The notes below the pieces were generated by a model. That model did not search any database. It saw only the letters and a list, made by a program, of their open reading frames with translations, and was not told the origin of the DNA. From CAWCXF01 sp963799455 (lineage in GTDB: Bacteria > Pseudomonadota > Alphaproteobacteria > Rhodobacterales > Rhodobacteraceae), in contig CAWCXF010000008.1 in the NCBI GenBank assembly GCA_963799455.1, forward strand, positions 1,302,001-1,366,000: a stretch of DNA of 64,000 bases. The letters are read 5' to 3'. A program made the translations under genes and the position numbers. Below are positions 1-9,534 of this stretch, piece after piece. The stretch's first letter is position 1. Each line of letters opens with the position of its first letter.

Positions 1-1141
1 GCGGCCACCATCATGAAGCGCAAGCGTCGCGTCGTCGCGCACCTTGTGCCACGCGCCGTTGAGCGTCATCAGCGCGTTGCCCGCCGAGGCCCAGGACGGG
101 CACCAGCAGCATCACCGAGAAGGTCGCGCCCAGCGTCTGCACCCAATGCGGCAGCGCGGTGTAGTGCAGGTGGTGCGACCCCGCCCAGATGTAGAAGAAG
201 GTGATCCCCCAGAAGCGACAGGATCGACAGCCGGTAGGAGTAGATCGGCCGCTCGGCGCGCTTGGGCAGGAAGTAGTAGAGCATGCCCAGAAAGCCCGAC
301 GGTCAGGAAGAAGGCCACCGCGTTGTGGCCGTACCACCACTGGGTCATCGCGTCCTGGACGCCCGAGAAGGCCGAGTAGCTCTTGGCCGCCGCTGAGCGA
401 GGCCGGCACCGCCAGGTTGTTGACGATGTGCAGCACCGCGACGACCAGGATGAAGGCCAGGTAGTACCAGTTGGCGACGTAGATGTGCGGCTCGTTGCGG
501 CGCGCCAGCGTGCGCATGTAGAGCACGAAGTAGGCGACCCAGACGATCACCAGCCAGAGGTCGGCGTACCATTCGGGCTCGGCGTATTCCTTGGACTGGG
601 TGACGCCCATCAGGTAGCCGCGAGGCCGCCACGACGCAGAACAGGTTGAAGCCCAGCAGCACGAACCACGGGCTGAGCTGGTCCGGGCATCCGGGCGCGG
701 CTGGTGCGCTGCATGATGTGGAAGGACGTGGCGATCAGCGCGTTGCCGCCGAAGCCGAAGATCACGCCCGAGGTGTGCACGGGCCGCAGCCGCCCGAAGC
801 TCGACCAGGCGGCGTCGAAGCGCAGGCTCGGGCCAGGCGAGCTGCGCCGCGACCCAGACGCCCATGCCCATGCCGACGACCGCCCAGATCAGCGCCAGGA
901 GGATGCCGACCTTGGTCGGGTCGTCGTAGTAGGAGGCAAGGCGGTCCTCGGACGGCTCGGGCTCGTAGAGCGCGTCGCCCACGACGACGAAGAGCACGCC
1001 TGCGAAGAGGAGCACGATCCAGCCGTGCGCGCCCATGGCGTCGCCGCGGCCGGCCATCGCCATCGCCAGGCCGTCAGGGCGACCGCCGTCAGGATCACCA
1101 GAGCCGAGCGCCGCTCGGCTCCGGTCAGGTTGCGAGATCAT
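1..1141 (-). pseudogene. ccoN: cbb3-type cytochrome c oxidase subunit I (N-terminal part, frameshifted, cut by window edge)
   Basis: Catalytic subunit of the high-affinity cbb3 haem-copper oxidase, an inner-membrane proton pump used at low oxygen. The reading starts at an ATG at 1141, 50 bases after the ccoS stop, and runs off the left edge. Recognisable CcoN blocks include AVVGMGMGVWVAAQLAWP, SKEYAEPEWYADLW, HIVNNLAVP, QWWYGHNAV and HHLHYTALPHW; the last two carry copper-B ligand histidines in the family. The blocks fall in three different frames, so at least four single-base shifts occur in 1.1 kb. The family assignment is secure. Whether the shifts are sequencing errors or real decay cannot be told here. 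An extra predicted membrane segment (WIVLLFAGVLFVVVGDAL) precedes the canonical first helix. Confidence 0.85.
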
Positions 1142-1190
1142 GGCGTCTCCTCGTGCCGTCGTGGCGGTCTCGGTCGCGTTCCGGCGCGGA

Positions 1191-1350
1191 TCAGCCCGCC
1201 GCAGCGGCCTCGTCCTCGTCGAGGAGCATCCGCTCGGCCTCGCCGGAGAGATCCTCGTACTGCCCGGCCGCGCAGGCTCCAGAGGAAGGCGGCGAGGCCG
1301 ACGAGCCCCATGGCGAACGTCACGGGGATGAGGACGTAGAGGATCGTCAT
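1191..1350 (-). pseudogene. ccoS: cbb3 oxidase maturation protein CcoS (one-base frameshift)
   Basis: Small single-span membrane protein needed for assembly of cbb3 oxidase. It begins MTILYVLIPVTFAMGLVGL and continues AAFLWSL, the usual CcoS membrane segment. After LWSLR a single extra G in a GGCCGGG tract shifts the frame. Reading past it gives GQYEDLSGEAERMLLDEDE, the expected acidic CcoS tail, and a TGA at 1191-1193. The total of 160 nt is one base more than a multiple of three. Its ATG overlaps the end of ccoI (4-nt overlap), so it is translationally coupled in a ccoI-ccoS-ccoN operon. Confidence 0.85.
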
Positions 1351-3591
1351 GCGGGCGCCCCCCTCAGCGTCGGGGCCCGGCGCGCGGCGGGGCGCGGCGC
1401 GGGCCGCTCGCCCAGCCGCAGCGCGTTGCCCACGACCAGGATCGAGGAGGCCGACATCGCCAGCGCCGCGACCAGGGGCGTGACGAGCCCGGCCACCGCC
1501 AGCGGGATCGCGACGCCGTTGTAGAGAACGGCCAGGCCGAAGTTCTGGCGCACGATCCGCGCGGTGTCGCCGGGCGACGGCGTGGGCGAAGGGCACCGCG
1601 TCGAGCCGCTCGCGCGGAAGACGAAGTCGGCGGCGGTGCGCCCGGCGTCGGAGGCGCAGGCCGGCGCCATCGAGACATGCGCCGCCGCCAGCGCGGCCGT
1701 GTCGTTGAGCCCGTCGCCCACCATCAAGACGCGGTGCCCCGCCGCCCGCAGGGCCTCCAGATGCGCGATCTTGCCCGCGGGCGTCACCCCGTGGCGGGCC
1801 CGCGCGACGCCGAGCTCGCGGGCGAGCCTTGCGACCGGCTCCGGCCCGTCGCCCGAGAGGATCTCGACCGCCACCCCCGTCGCCCGCAGCGCCTCGACCG
1901 CCTCGTGCGCGCCCGGGCGCAGCGTCTCGGACAGGTCGAAAGCCCAGGGCGGACCGCCCTCGAACGCGAAGGCGGGCCCGGTGGCCACCGCGGCGTCCGC
2001 ACCCGCGATCGCCGCCACCCAGTCCGCCCGGCCGAGCCGCGCGCGGCGCCCGTTCAGGATGCCCTCGACCCCGTGGCCGGGGATTTCGCGGACCTCCTCG
2101 GGGCGGGCCGGATCGCCGTCGAGGGACGCCGCAACCGCCTTCGAGGCCGGGTGCGCGGAGTGCAGGGCGAGGGCCTTGGCGGCGGCGCGGTCCCCGGGGT
2201 CGGCCGGCGCGCCACCCGCCACCCTCGGCGCGCCGGTGGTCAGGGTGCCGGTCTTGTCGAACACCGCGCGGTCGACCTCGGCCAGCCGCTCGATCGCCGA
2301 GCCGTCCTTCATCAGGATGCCCGCGCCGATGAGGCGCCCGGCCGCCACGACATGCACGGCCGGCACCGCGAGCCCCAGCGCGCAGGGGCAGGTGATGATG
2401 AGCACCGTGATCGACACGAAGAGCGCCCGGTGCCAGTCGCCCCCGGTGGCGGCGAGCCAGCCCAGGAACGTCGCCGCCGCCGCCAGATGCACGACAGGGG
2501 CGTAGAGCCGCGCCGCCCGGTCCGCGACGCGCACGTAGCGCCCGCGCCCGCGCTCGGCCGCCTGGAGCATCCCGAGCATCTCGGCCAGGAACGACTCGCG
2601 CGCCGGCCGCAGCGCGCGCGCGTCGATGGCGCCCGTGAGGTTCAGCGTGCCCGCCTCGATCTCGTCGCCCGGGCCCACGGCGGCGGACGTGGACTCGCCC
2701 GTCACCAGCGAGCGGTCGAGGTCGCTCGCGCCGCGCAGGACGCGGGCGTCCACCGGCACCCGCTCGCCCGCGGCGACGCGCAGCACCATGCCCGGCGCGA
2801 TCGCGTCCAGCGCCACGCGCTCCAGCGTCCCGTCGGGCCGCACGAGCGCGCCATCCTTGGCCGCCATCCGCGCGAGCCCGGTCACCGCGCTGCGCGCCCG
2901 GTCGCGCATCAGCCGGTCGAGCGCGCGCCCGATCAGGAGGAAGAAGAGGAGCGTGACGGCCGCGTCGAAGAAGACGTGCTCGCCCCCCCGCGCCGTCTCG
3001 AAGAGGCTCAGGCCGATCGCCAGGAGGACGCCGAGCGAGATCGGCACGTCCATGTTCGTCCGGCCCGCCCGCGAGCGCGGCCAGCGCCGAGGCGAAGAAC
3101 GGCCGGCCCGCATAGGCCACCACCGGCAGCGCGACGAGCGCGGAGAGCAGGTGGAAGGTCTCGCGGGTGGCGCCCTCGGCGCCGGCCCAGACCGCCACCG
3201 ACATCCCCATCACGTTGGCCGCGCCGAAGCCCGCGACCGCGACCGCCCGCAGGAGCGCCGAGGCCTCGCGCGCCTCGGCCCCGTCGTCGAGGTCGGCGGG
3301 CTCGATCGGTGTGGCGGGATAGCCCAGGGCGGCGAGCCTCTCGATCGCCGGGGCCGGGTCGGTCTCGGGGCCGGCCAGGGTGACGACGACCCGCCGCAGG
3401 GTCAGGTTGACCCGGGCCGAGACCACGCCCTCGCACCCCGCCAATCCGCGCTCGATCGCGGCGATGCACCCGCCGCACCGGATCCCCGGCACCGACAGCA
3501 GACGCTCGGCGCGACCCTGAGGGGCCCTCGCGCCGGCCTCGGCGGCCCGCGACCCTCGCTCGGGTCGGCTCATGCCCATGCAGCAGGACAC
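1347..3591 (-). pseudogene. ccoI: Copper-translocating P1B-type ATPase CcoI/FixI (frameshifted)
   Basis: Membrane ATPase that exports copper for insertion into the cbb3 oxidase. The first frame (3591 to about 3060) carries an N-terminal metal-binding CGGC (Cys39-Cys42) in a heavy-metal-associated domain. The frame then shifts near 3060 to a long second frame with LVTGEST (actuator), ITCPCALGLAVP (metal-site CPC), FDKTGTLTTG (phosphorylation), HSAHPASKA and MVGDGLNDTAA. A second, self-compensating shift lies near 1600. It is followed directly by ccoS and ccoN. The usual ccoG and ccoH are absent between it and the divergent hemerythrin gene. An FNR box lies about 145 nt upstream of the start. 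Confidence 0.88.
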
Positions 3592-3733
3592 CCGGTCATC
3601 GTCCTCTCGTCACGCTGGAGCCCAGCCGGGATCCCCCGATGGAGGTCTGGCGACGGCTCTGGGGCCCGCGATCCGATCCGTCGCGCCCGCCTCGATGGCC
3701 CGCAGCGATACCACCCCGCGCCCCGACCGGTCC

Positions 3734-3747
3734 TTGATCCAGATCAA
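3734..3747. promoter_or_regulatory. FNR-type binding site
   Basis: The sequence TTGATCCAGATCAA is a perfect TTGAT-N4-ATCAA dyad, the consensus of FNR/FnrL/FixK regulators. It lies in the divergent region between ccoI (start 3591, minus) and the hemerythrin-like gene (start about 3828, plus), and an fnrL gene is 0.6 kb away. It could activate either or both genes at low oxygen. Confidence 0.85.
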
Positions 3748-3827
3748 GCCCTGGCCCGATTCCCGAGTGATGGGATGCCGCATGGCCGCCATCGCGCTGG
3801 GCGCCCCGGGCCAGACGAGAGCCGCGA

Positions 3828-4311
3828 ATGCCCCCCCTACGCCCTCTCTCCGACGCGGCGGCATGCGACGGCCTCGGGGCGCGGCTCTCAAGGCCCGCTC
3901 TGCCGGCAGGAGGGCCTGTGCGACGCGCTGGAGGGCCTCGCCGACGGCCTGCCCGCGCGGGTGGACACCCACGGCGCGCCGCGTCTTCCCCGCAGTCTGC
4001 GCCAAACCCCGCGCCGGTGCCATCTCGAGGAGGGGACGGTGATCTTTTCGGCGCTGACGGCGGCCCGCGAGGGCCTGGCGCCGATCCTCGACCGGCTGCG
4101 GATCGAGCACATGGAGGACGAGGACCATGCCGGCTACGTCCACGACGCCATCGCCGTCTTCGTGTCGCGGCGGACGGGGCGCGGGACGCCGACAGGATCG
4201 GCTCCATGCTGAGGGCCCTGTTCGTCGGGCTGCGCCGACACGTCGCGTTCGACCGCGACCCCGTGCGGCCGATCGTCCGAGAAATCGGGCGGGCCCGAGC
4301 TCCACCGAGGC
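3828..4311 (+). pseudogene. Hemerythrin-like (HHE) domain protein (frameshifted)
   Basis: Likely di-iron hemerythrin-fold protein that senses or handles oxygen or nitric oxide. Conserved pieces lie in more than one frame: MPPLRPLSDAA at the ATG at 3828, then LCDALEGLADGLPARVD, RRCHLEEGTVIF, RIEHMEDEDHAGYVHDA and MLRALFVGLRRHVAFDRD. The RCHLEE, EHMEDE and RRHVAFDR blocks supply the His/Glu pattern expected for an HHE di-iron site. The frame shifts at least twice, near 3890 and 4190. The 3' end is unclear because the reading runs to the convergent fnrL stop at 4317. It is divergent from ccoI and shares the FNR box with it. Confidence 0.65.
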
Positions 4312-4316
4312 GGTGC

Positions 4317-5044
4317 TCAGGCCCCCGGAGGCGGCCTCGAGCGCGGCGCGGTCGGCGACGACGACGCGCCGGCCCCCTGGATCTCGACGACGCGCGCCTT
4401 GCGCAGCCGCGTCAGCTGGCGGCTCACCGTCTCGATGGTCAGGCCCAGGACGTCCGCGATGTCGGGTCGCGTCGGAGGGATGTCGAAGCGCTTCGCAGGG
4501 CCGTCCGCCTCCGGATCGGCGTGCCGCGCCATCGGCGGCAGGAACGACGCGACCCTCTCCGCGGCCGTCTTGCGGCCGAGCGTCATCATCCGCTCGCGCG
4601 CCTCGTCCAGCTCGCGCGGGGCCTGGCCGTGCAGGCGGCGCTCGGGCTCGGGCGACTGCCGCGCCATGCTCTCCAGCGCGGATCGGGGGGGCGAGCACAG
4701 GCGGACGGGGCCGGTCGCCTCGGCGCTCACCTCGCCGCGGTCGGCGAAGGGCCGGCCGAGAAGATCGGGGGCGCGAACTGGAGGCCCACGATCTGCTGGC
4801 GGCCGTCCGGCACGGGCTTGCTCAGCGTCACGACGCCGCTGAGGATGTTGGAGTGCCGCTCCGTCCGCTCGCCGGACGCGAGAAGCGCGGTCCCGGGCAC
4901 GACCTCGGATCGGTTGGTGTGGCGGCTGGGCTGGATGAGCTGCCCCGGGTCGAGCACCCCGCACACCCCTTTGTGCCGCGCCTCGCGGGCCCGGCAGAGC
5001 ACCGGGACGTCCGAGTTGTGGATGTCCGGCCGTGCGTCTGCCAT
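4317..5044 (-). pseudogene. fnrL: FnrL-like Crp/Fnr transcription regulator (one frameshift)
   Basis: Oxygen-responsive activator. From the ATG at 5044 it reads MADARPDIHNSD, then a cysteine-containing segment (Cys17, Cys28) and a cyclic-nucleotide-like barrel (VPDGRQQIVGLQFAPD). One base shift near 4790 leads to LDEARERMMTLGRKTAAER and the DNA-binding helix PTRPDIADVLGLTIETVSRQ. TVSRQ resembles the FNR recognition helix. The span of 728 nt (242.7 codons, close to the usual 240-250) implies a single indel. Codon 20, where a third N-terminal cluster cysteine would be expected, is CGC (Arg) here. It lies next to the oxidase genes it would control. Confidence 0.8.
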
Positions 5045-5410
5045 TCCGGCCCCTCCCGGCGGCGAGACGCGAGCCGCCGACGGCTCGCCGGGACCCGCCC
5101 TCACCCTCGCGCGCAGGACATTCGCTCGTCCAACAAAACGGGCTCGCGCGACGACGCGTTCCTCTGCGGGGACCGGGACGCCTGGGCGCAGCGGCCCCGG
5201 CGTCCTGGCGGAACGGCCGTAGAGATGGGGCCCGGCCTCAAGCCGTCTGCGTGCGCCCATACGCAAAGCCATGCGGCGGCGAGCCATTCGGGCGCGGTGG
5301 CGGGCGGTGGCCGGGTGACCTGCGCCCCTCAAACTCCCTCATAGGGAACGAGAGGCCGCGGCGAAGGAAGGAGGACGGGCGCAGGTCGAGGCTCATCGAG
5401 GAGCGGGTCG
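5045..5410. other. Intergenic region between fnrL and vapC
   Basis: No convincing gene on either strand. It should hold the fnrL promoter. No FNR dyad was found here, so autoregulation through the consensus site is not evident. Confidence 0.5.
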
Positions 5411-5782
5411 TCATGTCCCTTCGGATGCGCCGATGCCGATCTCGGTCACGGCCGCGCCGAGCCGCCGGTCCCGGGTCCACAGGATCGTTCCCGGCACGAT
5501 CAGGCAGGATGCGACCAAAGCGGCATCGACGAATCCGATGCCGCGGCCGAACAGCCGACGCCCTTCGATGAGTGCTCGGGCCTCGTGCGGCTCGGCGACG
5601 GGCAGGGCGGCGAGGCCGTCGAGCAGCTCGAGGACATGGCTCCGTGCGCGCAAGGTGCCGAGGGCGATCTCCGCCACCACGAAAAGATGGGTCACGACCT
5701 CGCCCCGCTCGAGAAGGCGGGCCAGTCCCTCGTCGCCCGAGCGCAGGTGATCGACCCAGACCGACGTGTCGGCGAGGATCAC
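5411..5782 (-). CDS. vapC: PIN-domain ribonuclease toxin VapC
   Basis: 123-residue type II toxin that cleaves RNA with a metal-dependent PIN-fold site. It starts MILADTSVWVDHL with the first catalytic Asp. An EIALG segment carries the conserved Glu, FVDAALVAS a further Asp and WTRDRRL the last acidic residue. Length and order match the family. The ATG at 5782 overlaps the last codons of vapB by four bases, the usual coupled antitoxin-toxin order. The gene is intact. Confidence 0.9.
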   Translation of the reverse strand: MILADTSVWVDHLRSGDEGLARLLERGEVVTHLFVVAEIALGTLRARSHVLELLDGLAALPVAEPHEARALIEGRRLFGRGIGFVDAALVASCLIVPGTILWTRDRRLGAAVTEIGIGASEGT

Positions 5783-5973
5783 TCGGGCGAGCGCCGCCGC
5801 GGCGGCCGCTCGAGCGCAGGCTCGGTGCTACCGAGCCGGGCCAGACGCCGGGCGCTCTCGCGCTCGATCAGGGCGCCGAGCGCCTCGCGCAGCAGGACGC
5901 CCCGCTCGCGGACGCCGGTCAGGGCGACGGCCCGTTCGAGGAGCTGGTCGTCGAGCGTCACGGTGGTCCGCAT
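5779..5973 (-). CDS. vapB: VapB-type antitoxin
   Basis: 64-residue antitoxin. The start MRTTVTLDDQLLERA at 5973 is chosen over an in-frame ATG further upstream because an AGGAG ribosome site precedes it and MRTTVTLDD is the typical ribbon-helix-helix N-terminus. The C-terminal half is charged and would wrap the toxin. It overlaps vapC by four bases. Two inverted repeats just upstream are probable autoregulatory operators. Confidence 0.85.
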   Translation of the reverse strand: MRTTVTLDDQLLERAVALTGVRERGVLLREALGALIERESARRLARLGSTEPALERPPRRRSPE

Positions 5974-5994
5974 TCGGCTCTCCTGTATCCAGAC

Positions 5995-6031
5995 ATGCAT
6001 CATATGGTGCATCTCCTTGGTCAACAAGGAG
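5995..6031. promoter_or_regulatory. Probable VapBC operator palindromes
   Basis: Two adjacent dyads lie upstream of vapB. The first is an 18-bp near-perfect palindrome centred on CATATG (5995-6012, one mismatched pair). The second is CTCCTTG-gtcaa-CAAGGAG (6013-6031). Paired palindromes at this position are typical of VapB autoregulation. Their use here is inferred. Confidence 0.55.
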
Positions 6032-6151
6032 GATCAGCCGCCAGGGTCGCGGGCTCGTCGACGCGGGTCTCCGCCGTCCCATGGCCACGGGCGAGCCCAT
6101 GCGGGAAGCCGGACGGCCCATGCCGCCCCGCCCCGCGCGGTCCCTTCTCAT

Positions 6152-6600
6152 CACGAGCGCCAGTCCAAGGGCGCGTCCCCCTGCCAGCGCCCCTGGCGGG
6201 TCAGCCGCGGCGCGTCGTCGTCGAGCGCGGCGTGGCCGAGGCAGGGACAGGCCGAGGACGCCCAAGCCGGCGGCGTGTCGAAGCGCCGCTCCATGGCGCG
6301 GGGCCTGAGGATCGAGACGAGCCCCATGCCGACGTTCTCGACCCTGGCCGCGAGCCACAGCATGTGCACCGCCATGGCGGTGGACTGATGCAGCGTCCGG
6401 GGCTGGAGCGCGTCCCTGGGGCCGGACGCGTTCACGCGGCGGATCGGACGGGGGCCGGGCGGTCGATCTCCGCGCTCCGCACGGGGCCGACACGGCCCGG
6501 CGCGGAGCGCGGGCGGGTCGTGCCGCAGGCCTCGTCGATGAATCGCGCAGGCGGACGGCGCCGGGGTGCCCGGCCCACAGGTCGCCTGGGCGAAGCGCCG
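6152..6600 (-). pseudogene. bluB: bluB-like (5,6-dimethylbenzimidazole synthase/nitroreductase) remnant
   Basis: The minus strand reads LHQSTAMAVHMLWLAARVEN, then VGMGLVSILRPRAMERRFD and ACPCLGHAALDDDAPRL. This matches the C-terminal half of BluB flavin enzymes, which make the lower ligand of cobalamin. The N-terminal half is broken over several frames up to about 6600, where an IS30 remnant on the other strand begins. No intact reading frame remains, so it is called a pseudogene. Confidence 0.6.
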
Positions 6601-6639
6601 ATCGGTCCGGCGCCGGCACCGGCGGTGGGGGCGGGCCTG

Positions 6640-7510
6640 GAGCCCCCGATCAGGGCTCGGGCAGATCTCGGCCAGGCTCGGGATCGACTTCCTTGAGGAC
6701 CAGACGATGCGCATCTCGCACGAGGCGAGCCGACCTGTCGCCCTCCATCCAGGGCCGGGGTGGCCTGCGGCGCGAGCTGACCGCCTGCCTGCGCTCGGGC
6801 CGGGCGCGAGCCGCGTTCCTCGGGCCCGCGCGCGCGGACGGCAGCGGACGGCAGCGGACGGCACGAGCCCTTCGTGTCGCCGGAGATCACGATCGGCGAG
6901 CGCCCCGCCGAGGCGACCGGTCGGGCGGTGCCGGGCCATTGGGAGGGCGACATGATCGGGGGCGCTCGGCCGCTCGGCGTCAGGCCACGCGCGTGGGGCG
7001 CGCCACGCGGTTCACGATGCCGCCCCATGGCCGTGCATGCCCGGCCATGGGGCGGTGCCGCGCGTCGAGAACGGCCCGCCGCTCGCCGGGCGCGGCGCCG
7101 AGGCGGTGCGCGACGCGGTCGTCGCCGCGATCACGGCCATGCCCATGCAACTGCGCCGCTCGCTCACTTGGGACCAGGGCGCCGAGACGGCGCGGCACGC
7201 CGAGCTGCGGATCGCAGCACGATCTGCCCGTCCACGTCTGCGATCCGCAGAGCCCTTGGCAGCGCGGCACCGGCGAGACCCCCAACGGGCTCCCGCCTCG
7301 GCGCCTCCCCAAGGGCACGGGCCTCACCCTTCACGGACCCGGCCTTCACGGACCCAGCCTTCACGGACCCGGCGCACTCGAGGCCGTCGCCATCACCCTC
7401 GACGGCCGGCCCCGAAAGACCCTGGGCTGGCGCACGCCCGCCCAGGCGCTCGACGAGCCGCCGACGACCGCTCACGACGCCCGCGTCGCGTCCGACCGCT
7501 CGAGACCGCC
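6640..7510 (+). pseudogene. IS30-family transposase remnant
   Basis: Degenerate transposase recognisable by QISARLGIDFLEDQTMRISH, RRELTACLRSGRA, IGERPAEATGRAVPGHWEGD, SLTWDQGAE and VCDPQSPWQRGTGE in order, but in at least three frames. The WDQGAE and SPWQRGT blocks belong to the IS30 DDE core. It contains two short tandem duplications (10-bp unit at 6835-6863; 15-bp unit, three copies, at 7328-7372) that are absent from normal family members. Confidence 0.75.
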
Positions 7511-7560
7511 CGGCACGCCTGCGAGCCCTGCCGCGAGGCCCTCGCAGGCGCAAAGATCAC

Positions 7561-7622
7561 GCCCCCGATGAGCCGCAAGGGCTCGTGCCTCGACGGCGCC
7601 CCCATGGAGAGCGGGTCGTGTC
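7561..7622 (+). pseudogene. IS3-family orfB fragment (left piece)
   Basis: A short stretch reads MSRKGSCLDGAPMES, the hallmark MSRKGNCxDNAPMES motif of IS3-family transposases. It stops ten bases before the inverted repeat of the IS256 element at 7632. A matching downstream piece of an IS3 orfB lies at 11815. Confidence 0.65.
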
Positions 7623-7844
7623 CGTCAATGAGGTGTAATTTCGGGTGTGGTCCCGGGCCATCGGGTCAGGCGGCTTCGGGTGTGATCTGGAGTGTGGAGC
7701 CCTCCTCGAGCTGGGGTGTGTCGAGCTCAGCCATGCCCTCGATCTGCATGTATCGATGCTGGAGTTGCCAGTTGATGGCATGGACCGCCTCTGCACCGAC
7801 GGCGCTATTGGGCTGGTCGTCACATCCAGCTTCGGGAGCAAGTC

Positions 7845-8879
7845 ATGTCTGTCACAACCATCGGGCTCGACCTCGCCAAGTCGGTCTTCCAGGTCCACGG
7901 CGTCGATGCCGGCGGGCACGCCGTGCTGAAGCGGCGGATCCGGCGACAGAGCCTCCTCGCCTTCTTCGAAGAGCTACCACCCTGCCTCGTTGGAATGGAG
8001 GCGTGCTCGAGCGCACACCACTGGGCCCGGGAGCTGGTCGCAGTGGGTCACGACGTCCGACTGATCCCCCCGCAGTATGCGAAGCCCTACGTGAAGAGGA
8101 ACAAGACGGACGCGGCCGACGCCGAGGCGATCTGCGAAGCCGTCGGCCGGCCGAACATGCGGTTCGTTCCGATCAAGTCGCGGCAGAGCCAGAGCGTGCT
8201 GACGCTCCACCGCGTGCGCTCGCTCCTAGTGCGGCAGCGCACGGCCACCGTGAACGCGGTGCGCGGGCTTCTCGGCGAGTTCGGGATCGTCGCGGCCAGG
8301 GGCATTGGTCGCGTCCCCGATCTCAGGCGTGGCATGGACGCGGTGGACGAGGCCGTCCTGCCGCGGGAGGCGCGGACGGCCATCGAGGCGCTGTTCGATC
8401 ATCTGGACGCCCTGACGGCGAAGCTCGGGGCAGTCGAACGCGAGATCCTCGCCTGGCACAGGACGAACGAGGCGAGCCAGCGCCTCGCGACGGCGCCGGG
8501 GGTTGGCCCGCTGACGGCGACGGCCTTGATCGCGGCTGTCGGGGACGGCTCGCAGTTCACGTCGGCGCGCCACTTCGCAGCGTGGCTCGGCTTGACGCCA
8601 CGCATGTCCGCGAGCGGTGGTCGAGAGCACATCGGGCGGATCAGCAAGGGCGGGGATCGCTACCTGCGCACGCTCCTGATCCACGGCGCGCGGGCCATGG
8701 TCGGCACGAGCTTCCGCCGTGGAGCCAGGCCGCACCCATGGCTTCAGGCCCTGATCGCCAGGCGCCCGGTCAACGTCGCCGCGGTGGCGGTCGCGCACAA
8801 GACGGCGCGCGCGCTGTGGGCGATGCTCCGGCGAGAGGAGGCGTATCGGCGTCCGGCCGTGTTTGCGACCGCCGCCTGA
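7845..8879 (+). CDS. IS110-family (IS1111 group) transposase
   Basis: 344 residues, intact. The N-terminal DEDD RuvC-like domain starts MSVTTIGLDLAKSVFQVHGV (first Asp at residue 9) with VGMEACSSAHHW and RNKTDAADAEAICEA. The C-terminal Tnp20-like domain has ATAPGVGPLTATAL, FAAWLGLTPRMSASGGR and GRISKGGDRYLRTLL. The Ser after GLTPRMSASGG lies where the family's catalytic serine is found. These enzymes act with a structured guide (bridge/seek) RNA encoded in the element's own non-coding end. Confidence 0.9.
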   Translation: MSVTTIGLDLAKSVFQVHGVDAGGHAVLKRRIRRQSLLAFFEELPPCLVGMEACSSAHHWARELVAVGHDVRLIPPQYAKPYVKRNKTDAADAEAICEAVGRPNMRFVPIKSRQSQSVLTLHRVRSLLVRQRTATVNAVRGLLGEFGIVAARGIGRVPDLRRGMDAVDEAVLPREARTAIEALFDHLDALTAKLGAVEREILAWHRTNEASQRLATAPGVGPLTATALIAAVGDGSQFTSARHFAAWLGLTPRMSASGGREHIGRISKGGDRYLRTLLIHGARAMVGTSFRRGARPHPWLQALIARRPVNVAAVAVAHKTARALWAMLRREEAYRRPAVFATAA

Positions 8880-9125
8880 CGGGGATCAGCGTCGCAGATT
8901 TGCGGCGCTGGCTTGCGAGGGAAGCGAGCGATGATGGCAGACCCGGGCGACCGGGGTTCGGCAAAGGCCCTTGAACGATGCGAGCCGACGTGAGCTCGCC
9001 CAATTGTCTGGCCGCCGATCCGCGGAAACCATCAAGGCCAGCGGCCAAGTCGCCGCGTGAACAGGCCGGATACACGACCGCAAGCACCGGTCCCGCTGTT
9101 GTCGAACAAATCCCTTGTAAGAAGA
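8880..9125 (+). ncRNA. Candidate guide (bridge/seek) RNA region of the IS1111-like element
   Basis: About 245 nt between the transposase stop and the right subterminal repeat has no coding signal. In IS1111-group elements the guide RNA lies in this 3' non-coding segment. Placement is by family knowledge; no RNA structure was computed. Confidence 0.4.
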
Positions 9126-9244
9126 AGGCGGTCCATACACGTCGTTCTGCTCGAGCAGCACCGCTCCGACGAGGCGGGTGATGCTGTCCTCGTTGGGGAA
9201 GATGGCCTGTCACGTCGGCGCGGCGCTTGATCTCCTTCTCTATC

Positions 9245-9534
9245 CCGGCCGCTTCGGTCAACTGGTCATGATCGTCTCCCTGCCGGCCCGCTGCGCGACG
9301 GCTCGGTGTCCCTCTCGGAGGCAGCCTTCTCTACGAGCTCTCGGCGGGGCCGGGCTCAGGATGGGGTATGGGCGGGAGCCAAGGGGTGCTTCCTTATTTG
9401 CGGCGTCGGGTCCCGGACACGTCGCCGGGGCGCCAAAGAAATGGAGCGCACTCGCCTCGACCCCGTCCCCGAGGGGACCCCTGACGGCGGCGTCCTCGGA
9501 GGCCGCCGATCTCGCGCAGTGGGATGTCTCGTGA
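9245..9534 (-). ncRNA. Candidate guide RNA region downstream of IS110-family transposase
   Basis: About 290 nt after the transposase stop (9535) and before the element end has no supported gene and holds several GC-rich dyads. This is the larger non-coding end and so the likelier site of a guide RNA. No structure was computed. Confidence 0.35.

Larger units (their letters stand above)
7776..9138 (+). mobile_element. IS110-family element, IS1111-like
   Basis: Inserted in the IS256 transposase between LLEQND and WQLQHRYM. It has perfect 11-bp subterminal inverted repeats, ATGGACCGCCT (7780-7790) and AGGCGGTCCAT (9126-9136). Such subterminal repeats distinguish the IS1111 group. It holds one intact transposase and about 245 nt of non-coding DNA after it. 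Confidence 0.7.
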
